A DNA stretch of 62,493 bases from Zygnema cylindricum (lineage: Eukaryota; Streptophyta; Zygnematophyceae; Zygnematales; Zygnemataceae), in contig JBBHKE010001856.1 in the NCBI GenBank assembly GCA_037447655.1, positions 1-62,493 on the forward strand. The letters are read 5' to 3'. How positions within the stretch are numbered: position 1 is the stretch's first letter; each line of letters begins with the position of its first letter. Below are positions 53,286 to 62,493 of the stretch, in pieces. A model generated the notes under the pieces. It did no database searches and was not told where the DNA came from. It saw only the letters and a program-made list of their open reading frames with translations. The position numbers and the translations under genes were made by a program.

Positions 53286-54481
53286 AAGATAGCGTTCAAT
53301 TTTTTGTGAGAGAACTAGAAAATGACCTCACCACTAGACCCCCTCTAATACTTAAAAACATTACAAATAGAAAACTAACTGCAGAAAAACAAATATTATT
53401 TGCGTTGATGAAATTAGGGCACCAAGGAGACGTTATACGTAATGCAGTCAAAATTAGGCGTTCGACTGCTGGTAAGGTGTTTAGAAGATTTATGGCGGCC
53501 ATTTAAAAAGGCAAGGGCATTGGATTAGACGGTCCACATAGGTGGAACTGCAAGAAACCAAAGATTTCTTTGAGCAAAAAAAAAGGTTACCAATTTGCGT
53601 TGGTGCAATAAACTGTACCCGTATCGAGATTACCCTTGGCAAGGGATTCTCAGCCATAGATTATTTTGACGCCAAAGAAGTATTCTATTGTAGTCCAAGT
53701 TGTTATAGACCACAAGATGAGAATTATCGTCCTTAACTTGGGGGGCCTTGCATCCATGCATGATTCCAAAATATTTAGAAGATCAAAATTGGGGAAGGAT
53801 TTCGAGAGACGCATGAAAGAAAGTGGAAAAGCATTTCAATGGGGAAATAGTACAGTGTTTCCTTATCTCGTCGGAGATGCTGGGTACGCAATGCACCCTA
53901 ACCTCGTCGTCCCTTACCCCGGCTTAAAACTCACTGCGTCCCAAAAAAAGTTCAATTTTCAACATGCTGCAACAAGGATGGTTGTTGAAAGGGTGTTTGG
54001 TAAATTAAAGTCACAATGGAGACATCTTCAGAAGGTGTACCAACCGCGGAGGGAAACATTGGTGTCCTGTATTCTTGCCGCGTGCATATTGCATAACATT
54101 TCTATTGCGAGAGGCGAGCTGGATTTTGATTCGGAGTCGCAGTTTGTAAAAGAGAAAACCAATGCCTTAAATGGATTTCGCGAAAAGCCTTCTCGTAGGT
54201 CTCGAGTGGAAGAACGAAGAGCACGGAATAGTGGGGAAGTGGAAAGACGACCGAAAATTTGTCATTCTGCTAAAATACGTGGTGTTGCAATAAGGGAGGT
54301 GTTATGTAGTTACGTCTCGCAAGGAGGCAATAGTGATCAGAATGGAAATGGAGTTTACGTTACGGACATGGAAGATGAAAGGGAAAGAGATATGGTGTTT
54401 ACAGAAAGCGTCGAAAATGAAGAAGCCGACGATGGTGGTAGTGATAGAGCTGAAAGTGATGGAATGGAAGTCGAAAATTAA
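53286..54481 (+). pseudogene. PIF/Harbinger transposase, copy 2
   Basis: 53273-53506 reads VRELENDLTTRPPLILKNIT and HQGDVIRNAVKIRRSTAGKV, stopped near 53506. 53542-53736 reads ETKDFFEQKKRLPICVGAIN: the first catalytic Asp is Asn here (53611-53613). A frameshift near 53690 joins the last frame (53666-54481), IVVQVVIDHKMRIIVLNLGG, then MHDSKIFRRSKLG, VGDAGYAM (Asp codon 53876-53878), VERVFGKLKSQWRHLQKVYQ (Glu codon 53987-53989) and an acidic C-terminus ending VENEEADDGGSDRAESDGME. The C-terminal frame is intact, longer than in copy 1, and ends at TAA 54479-54481. DDE transposases of this family need a partner Myb/SANT protein; one lies downstream on the opposite strand. Confidence 0.87.
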
Positions 54482-54559
54482 TAAAGTTGATGTCGTATGT
54501 TTAAAAAGATTAGTTTTTTTTCACTTTTTTTTATTTCAACAGTTGTATTTTAGTTCGTG

Positions 54560-54890
54560 AATATTTCATAAAGAGGGCACTATCGGAGTTTGAAATGGGA
54601 ATTTGCTTTTTGGGTCACTATCTTCGATGTTTGTTTTTTTTTTTTGTTTTTTTGTTTTTTTTTTTTTTTTTTTTTTATTTGTTTTTTTTTTGATCTTGTT
54701 TATTTCATAAAGAGGGAACTATCGGAGTTTGATATGGGAATTTACTTTTTTGGGTCTCTATCTTCGATGTTTTTTTTTTAGGGTTTTTTCCACAGTTGCA
54801 TTTCAATTTGTCAATATTTCAAAAAGAGGGCACTATTGGAGTTTGAAATGGGAATTTACTTTTTTAGTCACTATCTTCGAGGTTTTCAAA
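54560..54890. repeat. Three-copy tandem repeat in transposase 3' region
   Basis: A unit of about 70-75 bp ('TTCATAAAGAGGGCACTATC', 'GGAGTTTGAAATGGGAATTT', 'TCACTATCTTCGATG') occurs at 54565, 54705 and 54812, separated by T-rich runs (54632-54690). Confidence 0.7.
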
Positions 54891-55448
54891 TTTAACGGAA
54901 TGTGTAATTCTATGTATGTAGTCATGAACGTCACTCTCACATTTTTTCATATTCCGGTTTTTTATGTTGTATGTGTTTCCAATTAATGTTTTTTGGTGGT
55001 TTTTTACCTTATTCTCTGTAATGATTATTGAATAAGTGTAAAACTCTAACACATGCACGTTTTACTAATCTTCAATATAAAACAAATGTTGATTAGAAAT
55101 CAAATTTCAATACCTTTTGAAAAATTGTTGATTAAATATCTAATTGTGTACCTTCTGAAAAAATGATGCTACAAGGTGTATAGATTACAATCACAACACA
55201 ACGAAACCTCAACAAACTGAAAGTGAAATTAGTTAAACAACTTCAAATACTGGAATATTGGCATAACTATGGAACACCAAACATCTGAAAATAAGACGAA
55301 ACATTCAATGGAAAAAGTACACATGGAACATAAAAAAAAAAACATTCACGCTAGTAAAAATATATATGCACAATGTAACATGGATATTGAAAAAACCAAA
55401 TTTTGATAGCTTACAAAGGGAAGAGTATGGTAAAAGACGACATATTCC
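54891..55448. other. AT-rich stretch between convergent Harbinger genes
   Basis: No gene recognised. Probably internal non-coding sequence of the Harbinger element. Confidence 0.4.
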
Positions 55449-55990
55449 TTCTATTCAGGTACAAAACGGAAAATAAAATTCTTAAAGCCAGCTATACGAA
55501 ACATCAAATTTTCTACATCGAAAAGGGGGCCAAAAATGACCTTAAACCATCAAAACATGAAAACATGAAAAAAACAACCTCAAACATAATGTTTTCAGTT
55601 TTTTTTTTGCAACTGAACGCGAATGAAATCCACGTAATATTCATATATAAAACAGAAAAGAAAAATTGCACAACCAACAATATGAAACATCAAATTTTTT
55701 ACATCAAAAAGGGCCAAAAAATGCCTTAAACCATCATAGTTTGCACAAAAATAAAACGACCTCAAACATAATGTTTTCTGTTTTTCACGCCTCTGATACC
55801 GAATGACATCCACATAGTATTCATGTATAAAACAGAACAGAAAATTCTTAAAACCAACTACACGAAACATCACATTTTTTGCATGAAAAAATGCCAAAAA
55901 ATTCTTTAACCCATCACATTTTGCACATCAAAGAAACGACCTCAAACATAATGTTTTCTGTGTTTTTTTGCCACTAAACGCAAATAAAAT
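55449..55990. repeat. Three tandem units of about 170 bp
   Basis: Each unit has TATAAAACAGAA, ACGAAACATCA.ATTTT, AAAAGGGCCAAAAAATG.C, TTAAACCATCA and ACCTCAAACATAATGTTTTC. Starts near 55449, 55640 and 55820. It lies between the two convergent Harbinger genes. Confidence 0.68.
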
Positions 55991-56048
55991 CCTTCCACTT
56001 TTTCATAATAACTTACGAAATAACTTCTGTATCCAAAATTATAAAATT

Positions 56049-57371
56049 CTAGCCTTTCATAATTCTCTCCGTGTTTGACGCCATAGCCGACGTCACTTCA
56101 GAGACAACCTTTCCAAGAGCGTTCACAACGGCTCCAATTAGTTCTTTCTGTTGATCAAACTGTTTATCCATCTGTTTATCCAACAATTTGGTTTGCTGTT
56201 CAAATTGGTCCTTGTTGAATTTTTCAAGGGTTTTGTCCAGATTTTCGACGATCTCAAGAGCTACATTAGAACGGTCTTCTTGGTAAACTTGTCCTACACC
56301 CCTTTTGCGTTTTCTTCCGGTTGAAAACTTGTCTCCGTCGGAATGGGACCCAACTCCTACTCCATTCTGGTCACTTTCTTTTTTCTCTCCCACTTCCTCT
56401 CCATTTTCAAATGTACCCTCTTTAAAAGGCTTCTCCCCCATTGTTGTTATATTGTTTTTACCTCCTTGACTTGTCGGATCTCCCTCCAAAATTATGGTGT
56501 CCTCTTCTTCTTCAAAATCCGATTCCACTCTTGGCGCCTCATCCCGAGTGTCCCAAGACACTTTTGGGCTTACAACATCCCTTTTATTCATCCAACTGTC
56601 CATTTCATCGAACAATAACTGCGGAAAAGAAACTACCAAACCATTGTTAGATCTTTCTTTCTTACTCATTAAAAAGTAGGCTTGGACTCCACTTTTTTTT
56701 CCGTGGTCTTTTATCTTTTTGTAGTCGTTTGAGAGATAATTCCATTTTTTTTCGCACTCGCACCAGTCACGCTCCACTCCACCCTCTTTGAGCGCCCTCG
56801 AGATGCTTTCCCATTTTTATACTCTTGACCCGAATTCGGCCTTTGCATTTCTTTCTGGGTATATAAAAATTCATGTCTTTTTGCTTCGTTGAGAAGCCCC
56901 ATCTCATGAGGGTTCCAATTTTCGTTCCTATTCCTTGGGCTCATATATTCTTTCTCCGGGGATTTTCCTTTGTTTAAAGTTTCGTTTCTTGATGTTTTCT
57001 TGCGTTTAGGCGGACTCATGGCATTTTCATGAAATGAACTCTGCGTTTGGGGAGGAGACAAGTTTGATGTACATGCAACTGTCGGTTGACAAGGCAAAGG
57101 GTGGAATGGAGTTCTAACTGTGTTAAGAAAAGGATCTAGGTTTATGACAACCTGCGATGTTGTGGGGAGAGTAGGTAAAGTGACTGGAAGAGAGATCGTA
57201 GGTTGTGAATTTGGGGTTCTGTAATGACAATGTCGGGGAATGTGTAAAATTGGTGTTACCCAAGAAAGAAACAATAGGAAGTGGATTGTTTACGTGAGAA
57301 ACCGTACAAAGTGTTCCAGGTGTTTTAATGGTCCGTTGATCCGTTGTATTTGGCAACACGTTTTCAGCCAT
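56049..57371 (-). pseudogene. Harbinger Myb/SANT-like (trihelix-type) protein
   Basis: Opens at 57371 (MAENVLPNTTDQRTIKTPGT); shifts frame near 57250 to a Pro/Ser/Thr-rich linker and basic region (MSPPKRKKTSRNETLNKGKS) and then NWNPHEMGLLNEAKRHEFLY, the first conserved Trp helix; shifts again near 56800 into RDWCECEKKWNYLSNDYKKI, the classic trihelix 'C..KW..L...YK.IKDH' block. The last frame (56777-56049, 242 aa) ends in a basic nuclear-signal-like GRKRKRGVGQ and a Gln/Lys coiled-coil-like region (NKDQFEQQTKLLDKQMDKQF). In PIF/Harbinger elements such a second protein binds DNA and brings the transposase to the nucleus. Two frameshifts disable it. It is convergent with transposase copy 2. Confidence 0.75.
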
Positions 57372-57381
57372 ATTTTCTGCC

Positions 57382-57642
57382 CCACAAACAAGCTTCCGTC
57401 AAATTCACCATAAATAGTGTGGTTAGTGCCACAAATTAGAAAACTGTACCGAAACTGAAAAATGTTTTCTTTCTTTTAGAATGTTTGATTTGTATTTACT
57501 GTGATGCCGGATGACGTTAAAAAAAAAAGCACTCCCACAAACAAGCTTCCGTCGAATTCACCATAAATAGTGTGGTTAGTGCCACAAATTAGAAAACTGT
57601 TCGAAACTGAAAAATGTTTTTTTTCATTCAACATGTTTGGTT
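57382..57642. repeat. Tandem duplication of about 100 bp upstream of Myb-like gene
   Basis: 'CCACAAACAAGCTTCCGTC' followed by AATTCACCATAAATAGTGTG and GTTAGTGCCACAAATTAGAA occurs at 57382-57480 and 57536-57625. It lies just upstream of the Myb-like start and may hold its promoter or the element end. Confidence 0.8.
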
Positions 57643-58436
57643 TTTATACCTTCCGTGGTGGTTGAAAAACGTCGCTCTGGATATTTTCTCTCGCTCCCTT
57701 CCGCTGCCCTTAAAGCCAACTTGTGGCAGAATGCGAAATAATGTACTTTGAAGGTGTGGATGGCGCTCTAGGTGAAAGTGGAAGCGAGGGCGACTAGCAG
57801 TGGTAGATTTTTCACCTTTCTGTCAAAGGGCACTGCAGCTTCGAGACCCCCTGCAAAAAAAAACCGTACAAGGTGCATGCGGACAAAAACCAACAACCCT
57901 GTACTTTTTTGTTCGTCAAATATTTTTGAAAACTTTTCACACGTGGGAGCATGTTTTATTATTGGTGTAAACGGTTTTACTTAGCGTAAAACATATTGCC
58001 GATGTTGTTTATGAAAATTTTGAAGATGACGTGACAGTGGGTCGAAAAATCGAAAGACGACAAATTTTCGTACACCCTAATTTCGAGAATGACGCAAATT
58101 GTACGTTATAAATTTGCGATTTCTTCGTACGGTCGCAACTTAGGCAGTACGGCGCTAAGTTATAAAGGAAAACGACAGAAAAAAACCCGAACTTAGCCAC
58201 ATGGGGCCGCAGCCTAAGCATTGGGGACATTAATTGTACGAACAGTATATGTGAATAACTAAAAACAAATAGTTAACGTTTAGTGCATTAATAATTAGTG
58301 TTACACTATACATTTAGCGGCAAGTAGTAATTAGGGTTTTGAAGGTACTCATGGTACAGTGACGTACAGGTAGGATACTTTGTCGTAAGTCAGGATAGTA
58401 CTATAGTATAGTTACCCAAATTAGTGTAGACCACTA
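57643..58436. other. Stretch without recognised gene
   Basis: Mixed-composition sequence. 'TATTATTGGTGTAAAC' at 57957-57972 recurs at 20138-20151, a short shared motif of unknown meaning. No coding region is convincing. Confidence 0.35.
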
Positions 58437-58915
58437 CACCGCCAATCGTTATTAGCGTGTAAGTTTTTTTTGCGTATAAAAATAATTACAATGGTGTACG
58501 CTATTTAAGACTTTGAAAATTATGGAAAAAAATCATACATTCTAATTGTTTGATTATGGTAATTTGGATCTTTAAAAAAAATGTCGGTCGCAAACATGCT
58601 TACACTAATATAGGTCTCCGTACAAAATCTGACAAATCGTACACAAATAGTACATTCACACGGTCGAAACGCGTGAACGCACATTCTCATGCGTCTGCGG
58701 TTACTAAAAATAATTTGTTGTACTTTTTAACTTAAAAAGGTACATTTATGTACGGTCTGACAATGACCGTACACCACTCTATTTAAGAGACAACGTACAG
58801 AAAATAACCCTAAATAGAATAAAGAAAAAAATAGAATGAACTACGCTAATGGAGAATTAAAAAAAAAAAAGCGGGACGGAATTAGTGTACACAACGCTAA
58901 TAACGATTGGCGGTG
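58437..58915. mobile_element. Tc1/mariner-like MITE, near-perfect TIRs
   Basis: 479 bp flanked by TA (58435-58436, 58916-58917). Ends CACCGCCAATCGTTATTAGC and its exact inverse. Inner bases diverge after about 23-28 nt. Same family as 20225-20476, which is 227 bp shorter. The interior is AT-rich with no transposase. Confidence 0.72.
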
Positions 58916-58917
58916 TA

Positions 58918-59262
58918 GATACACACTGTGAGTATATAGTTTAGGACTTAGCGAAATTTGTGTTATCAAGTTCTGGGATTATGATTTTTTAGGGCAGTTT
59001 TTAGGAAACCTCCAAACATCATATCTTATGGTTTACTATGTCATTTTGGCTCCAATTTTGGGAATTGTCATTTTACTCTATCGTGTATCAATGTGGCAAA
59101 TTTAATTCATATTGGCTTTTTTAGTCATGTTTTGTGTCAGCTGAAAGTTAGCTGTTGAGTAGGTGTTTTGATAGTTTCTTTTGTTTTTCATGTCTACTTC
59201 CACTACTAATACTGGTTCTCCTCCCGCAATGGTGGTTTTAGAAAAACAATTTGACCCTTAAC
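58918..59262 (+). mobile_element. LTR leader and gag start (dyad family, diverged)
   Basis: It contains 'GTATATAGTTTAGGACTTAG' at 58932-58951, a long leader and an ATG at 59190 (MSTSTTNTGSPPAMVV) followed by a stop. The dyad is absent because the MITE at 58437-58915 lies directly upstream. Confidence 0.45.
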
Positions 59263-59631
59263 CCGCTACAACAAACACTCATTTCTTATTTTGACCTTAC
59301 GCTGTCACCTAAATGCACCAATCGCTTTAACTTTAAAAATACAACTCCGAATCGTGCGATTCTTTCGCGGACGTCTAACAAATTCTTAACTTTATATACT
59401 TTACACTTAAATGCCCATTTATACACAAGTTTGATCATTTATCACAGTTACATCATCCCCTTTTTATTTTTAACTGACTTTAGTTAAATTACATTTCACT
59501 CTCAGTGTGGTAATCCTATATAACTATCCCTCCAATAGCTTTGTAAAAAACCATATTTTTTATCCTCTATAGTTAACTCATCTTCTAGTCTTCCTTAGAT
59601 AATGCACTTGCCACAATTTAGTTTTACCGAC
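59263..59631. other. Stretch without recognised gene
   Basis: AT-rich with a short plus frame of no known family. Confidence 0.3.
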
Positions 59632-60440
59632 CTAAAACGGTTGACCATCCCAATCTCTTACCCATTTGTGAGCCTCATGTTCTATAGTTATTAAGGGATC
59701 TAATTCCAACTCTCCTTCTGACGGTCGATGATTTGCTGGTTTTAGCTGACTGATATGTATCATTAAATGATTTTTTGTTGAAGGCGGAAACTCCAATTTG
59801 ACATCTACTGACGATATCATCTCGATTACGATAAATTGTTCGATGTACTTTGGAGTTTTTCTCGTAGGATCCAATTGTTCCTCGATCCTACTTTTGTGAT
59901 TAGTTGGTGAAAGCCAAACTCTATCACCTATGCTTATCACCCAATCACCTCGTTTGCGGTTAGCATTTGATTTCTACCTCTTTTGTGCCTCCACTAATGC
60001 ATCCTGAACTGTTTTCCAAATTGTTTGAATGTATTCCCAAAATTGTGTTCTAGAACCCTTATTCTTTTGAGTGACCCCTATTATTAAGTTTAATGCTTTT
60101 CTAGGTTGGTATCGGTATGCAGCTGCAAACGGTGAGAATCCTGTACAGAGATGTTTACATGAATTGTATGCAAATTCCATTAACGGTAGTTTAGATTCCT
60201 AAGTGTTTTGAACTCGAATGCAAACAGTCCTAAGCATTTCTTCCAATGTAAAATTTATTTTTTCTATCTACCCATCTGTTTGAGGATGGTAGGAGGTACT
60301 TATTTTTAGTTTTGTGCATAAATTTCGATGCAATTCTTTCCAAAATGCAAACGTAAATTTATAATTCCTATCATTGACTACAGACAAAGGAACTCTATGT
60401 TGCCTAACCACGTTATCAAAGTGTAACTTTGCAATATCTA
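59632..60440 (-). pseudogene. Ty3/Gypsy integrase end
   Basis: On minus from 60440: VVRQHRVPLSVVNDRNYKFT, FWKELHRNLCTKLKISTSYH and PQTDG are the second half of the integrase core (canonical 'SDRD..F...FW..L' and 'YHPQTDGQTER'); the catalytic Asp region reads VNDRN. Stops follow DG and VQNT. Then MEFAYNSCKHLCTGFSPFAA and, in a new frame, ISIGDRVWLSPTNHKS, LDPTRKTPKYIEQFIVIEMI and HISQLKPANH: the GPF/Y-type C-terminal region. RT and RNase H are not present. It abuts the minisatellite on its upstream side. A chromodomain is not seen. Confidence 0.83.
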
Positions 60441-60525
60441 CATAATGCTAATATGTGTGTTAACTCTAAAATGGTTGCACTTCCGTTTGTCTCTTTGGCT
60501 TGTGACCGGTATTAGCGTTAATGTT
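60441..60525. other. Junction between Gypsy remnant and minisatellite
   Basis: Short transition sequence; nothing recognised. Confidence 0.3.
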
Positions 60526-62190
60526 ATGAATTTCCTAATATCTTCCTAAATAGACTTTCCGAACATCTTCCGAAATAGTCTTTCCGAATATCTTCTAAGG
60601 CGGACTTCTTCTGCCTGAAAATAGACTTGGGATCAATAACTTCCCAAATAGACTTTCCGAATATTTTCCTAAATAGACTTTCCGATTATCTTCCTAAGTA
60701 GAATTCCCAAATATCTTTCTAAAAAGACTTCCCAAATATCTTCCTAAATAGACTTCCCAAATATCTTCCTAAATAGACTTTCCGAATGTCTTCCTAAACA
60801 GACTTCCCGAATATCTTCCTAAATTGACTTCCCGAATATCTTCCTTAATAGTCTTCCCGATAATCTTCCTAAATAGATTTTCCGAACATCTTTCTAAATA
60901 GACTTCGCGAATATCTCCCTAAATAGACTTCCCGAATATTTTCTTAAATAGACTTCCCAAATATTTTCCTAAAAAGTTTTCCCGGATATCTTCCTAATTA
61001 GACTTCCCAAATATCTCCTCAAGTAGACTTTCCGAATATCTTCCAAAGAGACTTCCCGAATATCTTCCTAAATAGACTTTACGAATATCTTCCTAAATAG
61101 TCTTCCCGAATATCTTCCTAAATAGTCTTCCCAAATATCTTCCTAAATAGAGTTCCATAATCTCTTCCTAAACAGACTTCCCGAATATCTTCCTAAATTG
61201 ACTTCCCGAATATCTTCCTAAATAGAATTTCCAAATAACTTCCTAAGTAGATTTCCGAATATCTTCCTAAATAGACTTTCCGAAAATCTTCCTAAATAGA
61301 CTTTCCGAATATCTTCCTAAATAGAATTCTTGAACATCTTTCTAAATAGACTTCCCTAATATCTTCCTAAATAGTTTTCCCGGATATCTTCCAAAGAGAC
61401 TTCCCGAATATCTTCCTAAATAGAGTTTCCGAATATCTTCCTAAATTGACTTCCCGAATATCTTCCTAAATAGACTTCCCGAATATCTTTCAAAATAGAA
61501 TTTCCGAATATCTTCCTAAATAAACTTCCCGAATATCTCCCTCAGTAGACTTTCCGAATATCTTCCTAAATAGTCTTCCCGAATATCTTCCTAAGTAGAC
61601 TTTCCGAATATCTTCCTAAAGAGACTTTCCGAATATCTTTCTATACAAACTTTCCGAATTTCTACCAAAATAAAATTCCCGAACATCTTTCTAAATACAC
61701 TTCCTGAATATCTTCCTAAATAGAATTTCCGAACATCTTCTTAAATAGACATTCCGAATATCTTCCTAAATAGACTTTCCGAATATCTTCCTAAGTAGAA
61801 TTTCCAAATGTCTTCCTAAATAGACTTTCCGAACATCTTCCGAAATAGTCTTTCCGAATATCTTCCTAAAGAGACTTTTCGAACATCTTCCTAAACAGAT
61901 TTTCCGAAAATCTACCTAAATAGATCTCCCGAAAATCTACCTAAATAGATCTCCCGAAAATCTTCCTAAATAGACTTTCCAAATATCTTCCTAAATAAAC
62001 TTCCCGAATATCTTCCCAAATAGACTTTCCGAATATTTTCCTAAATAGACTTCCCTAATATCTTCCTAAACAGACTTGCCGACTATCTTCTTAAACAGTC
62101 TTCCCCAATATCTTCCTAAATATACTTTCCGAATATATTCCTAAATTCTTTCTTAATATCTTCCTAAATAGTCTTCCCAAATATCTTCGC
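60526..62190. repeat. Minisatellite, 25-bp unit, about 66 copies
   Basis: Head-to-tail units with the core TTCCTAAATAGACTTYCCGA followed by ATATC. Most units are 24-25 bp with substitutions at a few positions (ACTT/TCTT, CCCGA/TCCGA/CCCAA). 25 is not a multiple of three, and stop codons are frequent, so it does not encode a repeat protein. Total about 1.66 kb. Confidence 0.92.
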
Positions 62191-62384
62191 AGTCATAGTG
62201 AGGTCATTCAGTTGAAGGAGAGAGCTATGTACAAACATGCTAGCAGTTACTTGAAAAGGGTGGACAAAAAAAAGAGATGGAACGAGGAGAGGAGTTCATG
62301 CATCGAAAGGAGTCTACCCCCTTCAATAGTGCTACAGCTGAAACTACGACTCTGAATGTACTCAACGTAAGAGGGGGGTCTATC
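62191..62384. other. Unique sequence after the minisatellite
   Basis: About 190 bp of purine-rich, otherwise ordinary sequence; no gene seen. Confidence 0.35.
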
Positions 62385-62407
62385 CCTCTCTCCAGCTATC
62401 CCTCTCC

Positions 62408-62448
<41 letters not shown>

Positions 62449-62493
62449 TCTCCCTCTCTCCCTCTTTCCCTCTCTCCCTCTCTCCCTCTCTCC
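62385..62493. repeat. CT-rich microsatellite at window end
   Basis: (CT)n and CTCTCC repeats run to the end of the window, so the true length is unknown. Confidence 0.9.

Noticed and set aside
60526-62190. CRISPR-like array
   Set aside because: Units are contiguous with no unique spacers, in a eukaryotic setting; it is a minisatellite.

Overview
The window looks like nuclear DNA of a streptophyte (a charophyte alga or early-diverging land plant is plausible; I cannot name the species). The reasons are plant-type leucine-rich repeats on single 72-nt exons, Ty1/Copia elements whose primer sites resemble the 3' end of plant initiator tRNA-Met, and a mix of Ty3/Gypsy, hAT, PIF/Harbinger, Mutator-like, Tc1/mariner-like and LINE-like debris. 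It is AT-rich, intron-rich and mostly repetitive. No rRNA, CRISPR array or prokaryotic operon is visible.

Layout. 1-5.2 kb: a 759-bp Harbinger-type MITE with TTA target duplications, degenerate repeats, and the 5' end of a broken Copia element. 5.27-14.27 kb, minus strand: the main host-gene finding, nine small exons (eight of 72 nt, one of 69 nt), each coding one LRR. All are flanked by AG/GT and all introns are in phase 2, separated by introns of 0.26-2.7 kb. 15.4-16.3 kb: Copia RT/RNase H remnant. 19.7-20.04 kb, minus strand: a candidate two- or three-exon gene for a small secreted Cys-containing protein. 20.2-24 kb: a TA-flanked MITE, a LINE-like 3' end, and two LTRs in inverted orientation. 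24.9-26.7 kb: decayed hAT transposase. 26.9-33.8 kb: a nested LTR cluster bounded by two 1.23-kb direct repeats. 34.7-39.2 kb: tRNA-derived repeats, a Copia RNase H end and GA-rich tracts. 39.2-43.9 kb: a fairly young but broken Copia element. 44.4-48.96 kb: a second Copia element on the minus strand with both LTRs. 49.2-50.26 kb: a long-TIR Mutator-like non-autonomous element inserted in a degenerate minisatellite. 51.6-57.4 kb: two damaged copies of a PIF/Harbinger transposase and a convergent Myb/SANT-like gene. 58.4-58.9 kb: a second TA-flanked MITE. 59.6-60.4 kb: Gypsy integrase fragment. 60.5-62.2 kb: a minisatellite of about 66 units of 25 bp. The end is a CT-rich microsatellite.

How it fits together. 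The only convincing host coding units are the LRR exon array and, less securely, the small secreted-protein gene. Because every LRR cassette starts and ends in the same phase, any subset of the exons can be joined without losing frame, so the array could in principle give combinatorial LRR proteins; this is a structural inference, not a demonstrated function. The rest is layered transposon activity: one LTR family, marked by a 23-nt dyad upstream of a TATA-like motif, occurs at least eight times in both orientations and has been cut by other elements. No transposon appears intact; nearly every transposon reading frame carries stops, frameshifts or deletions.
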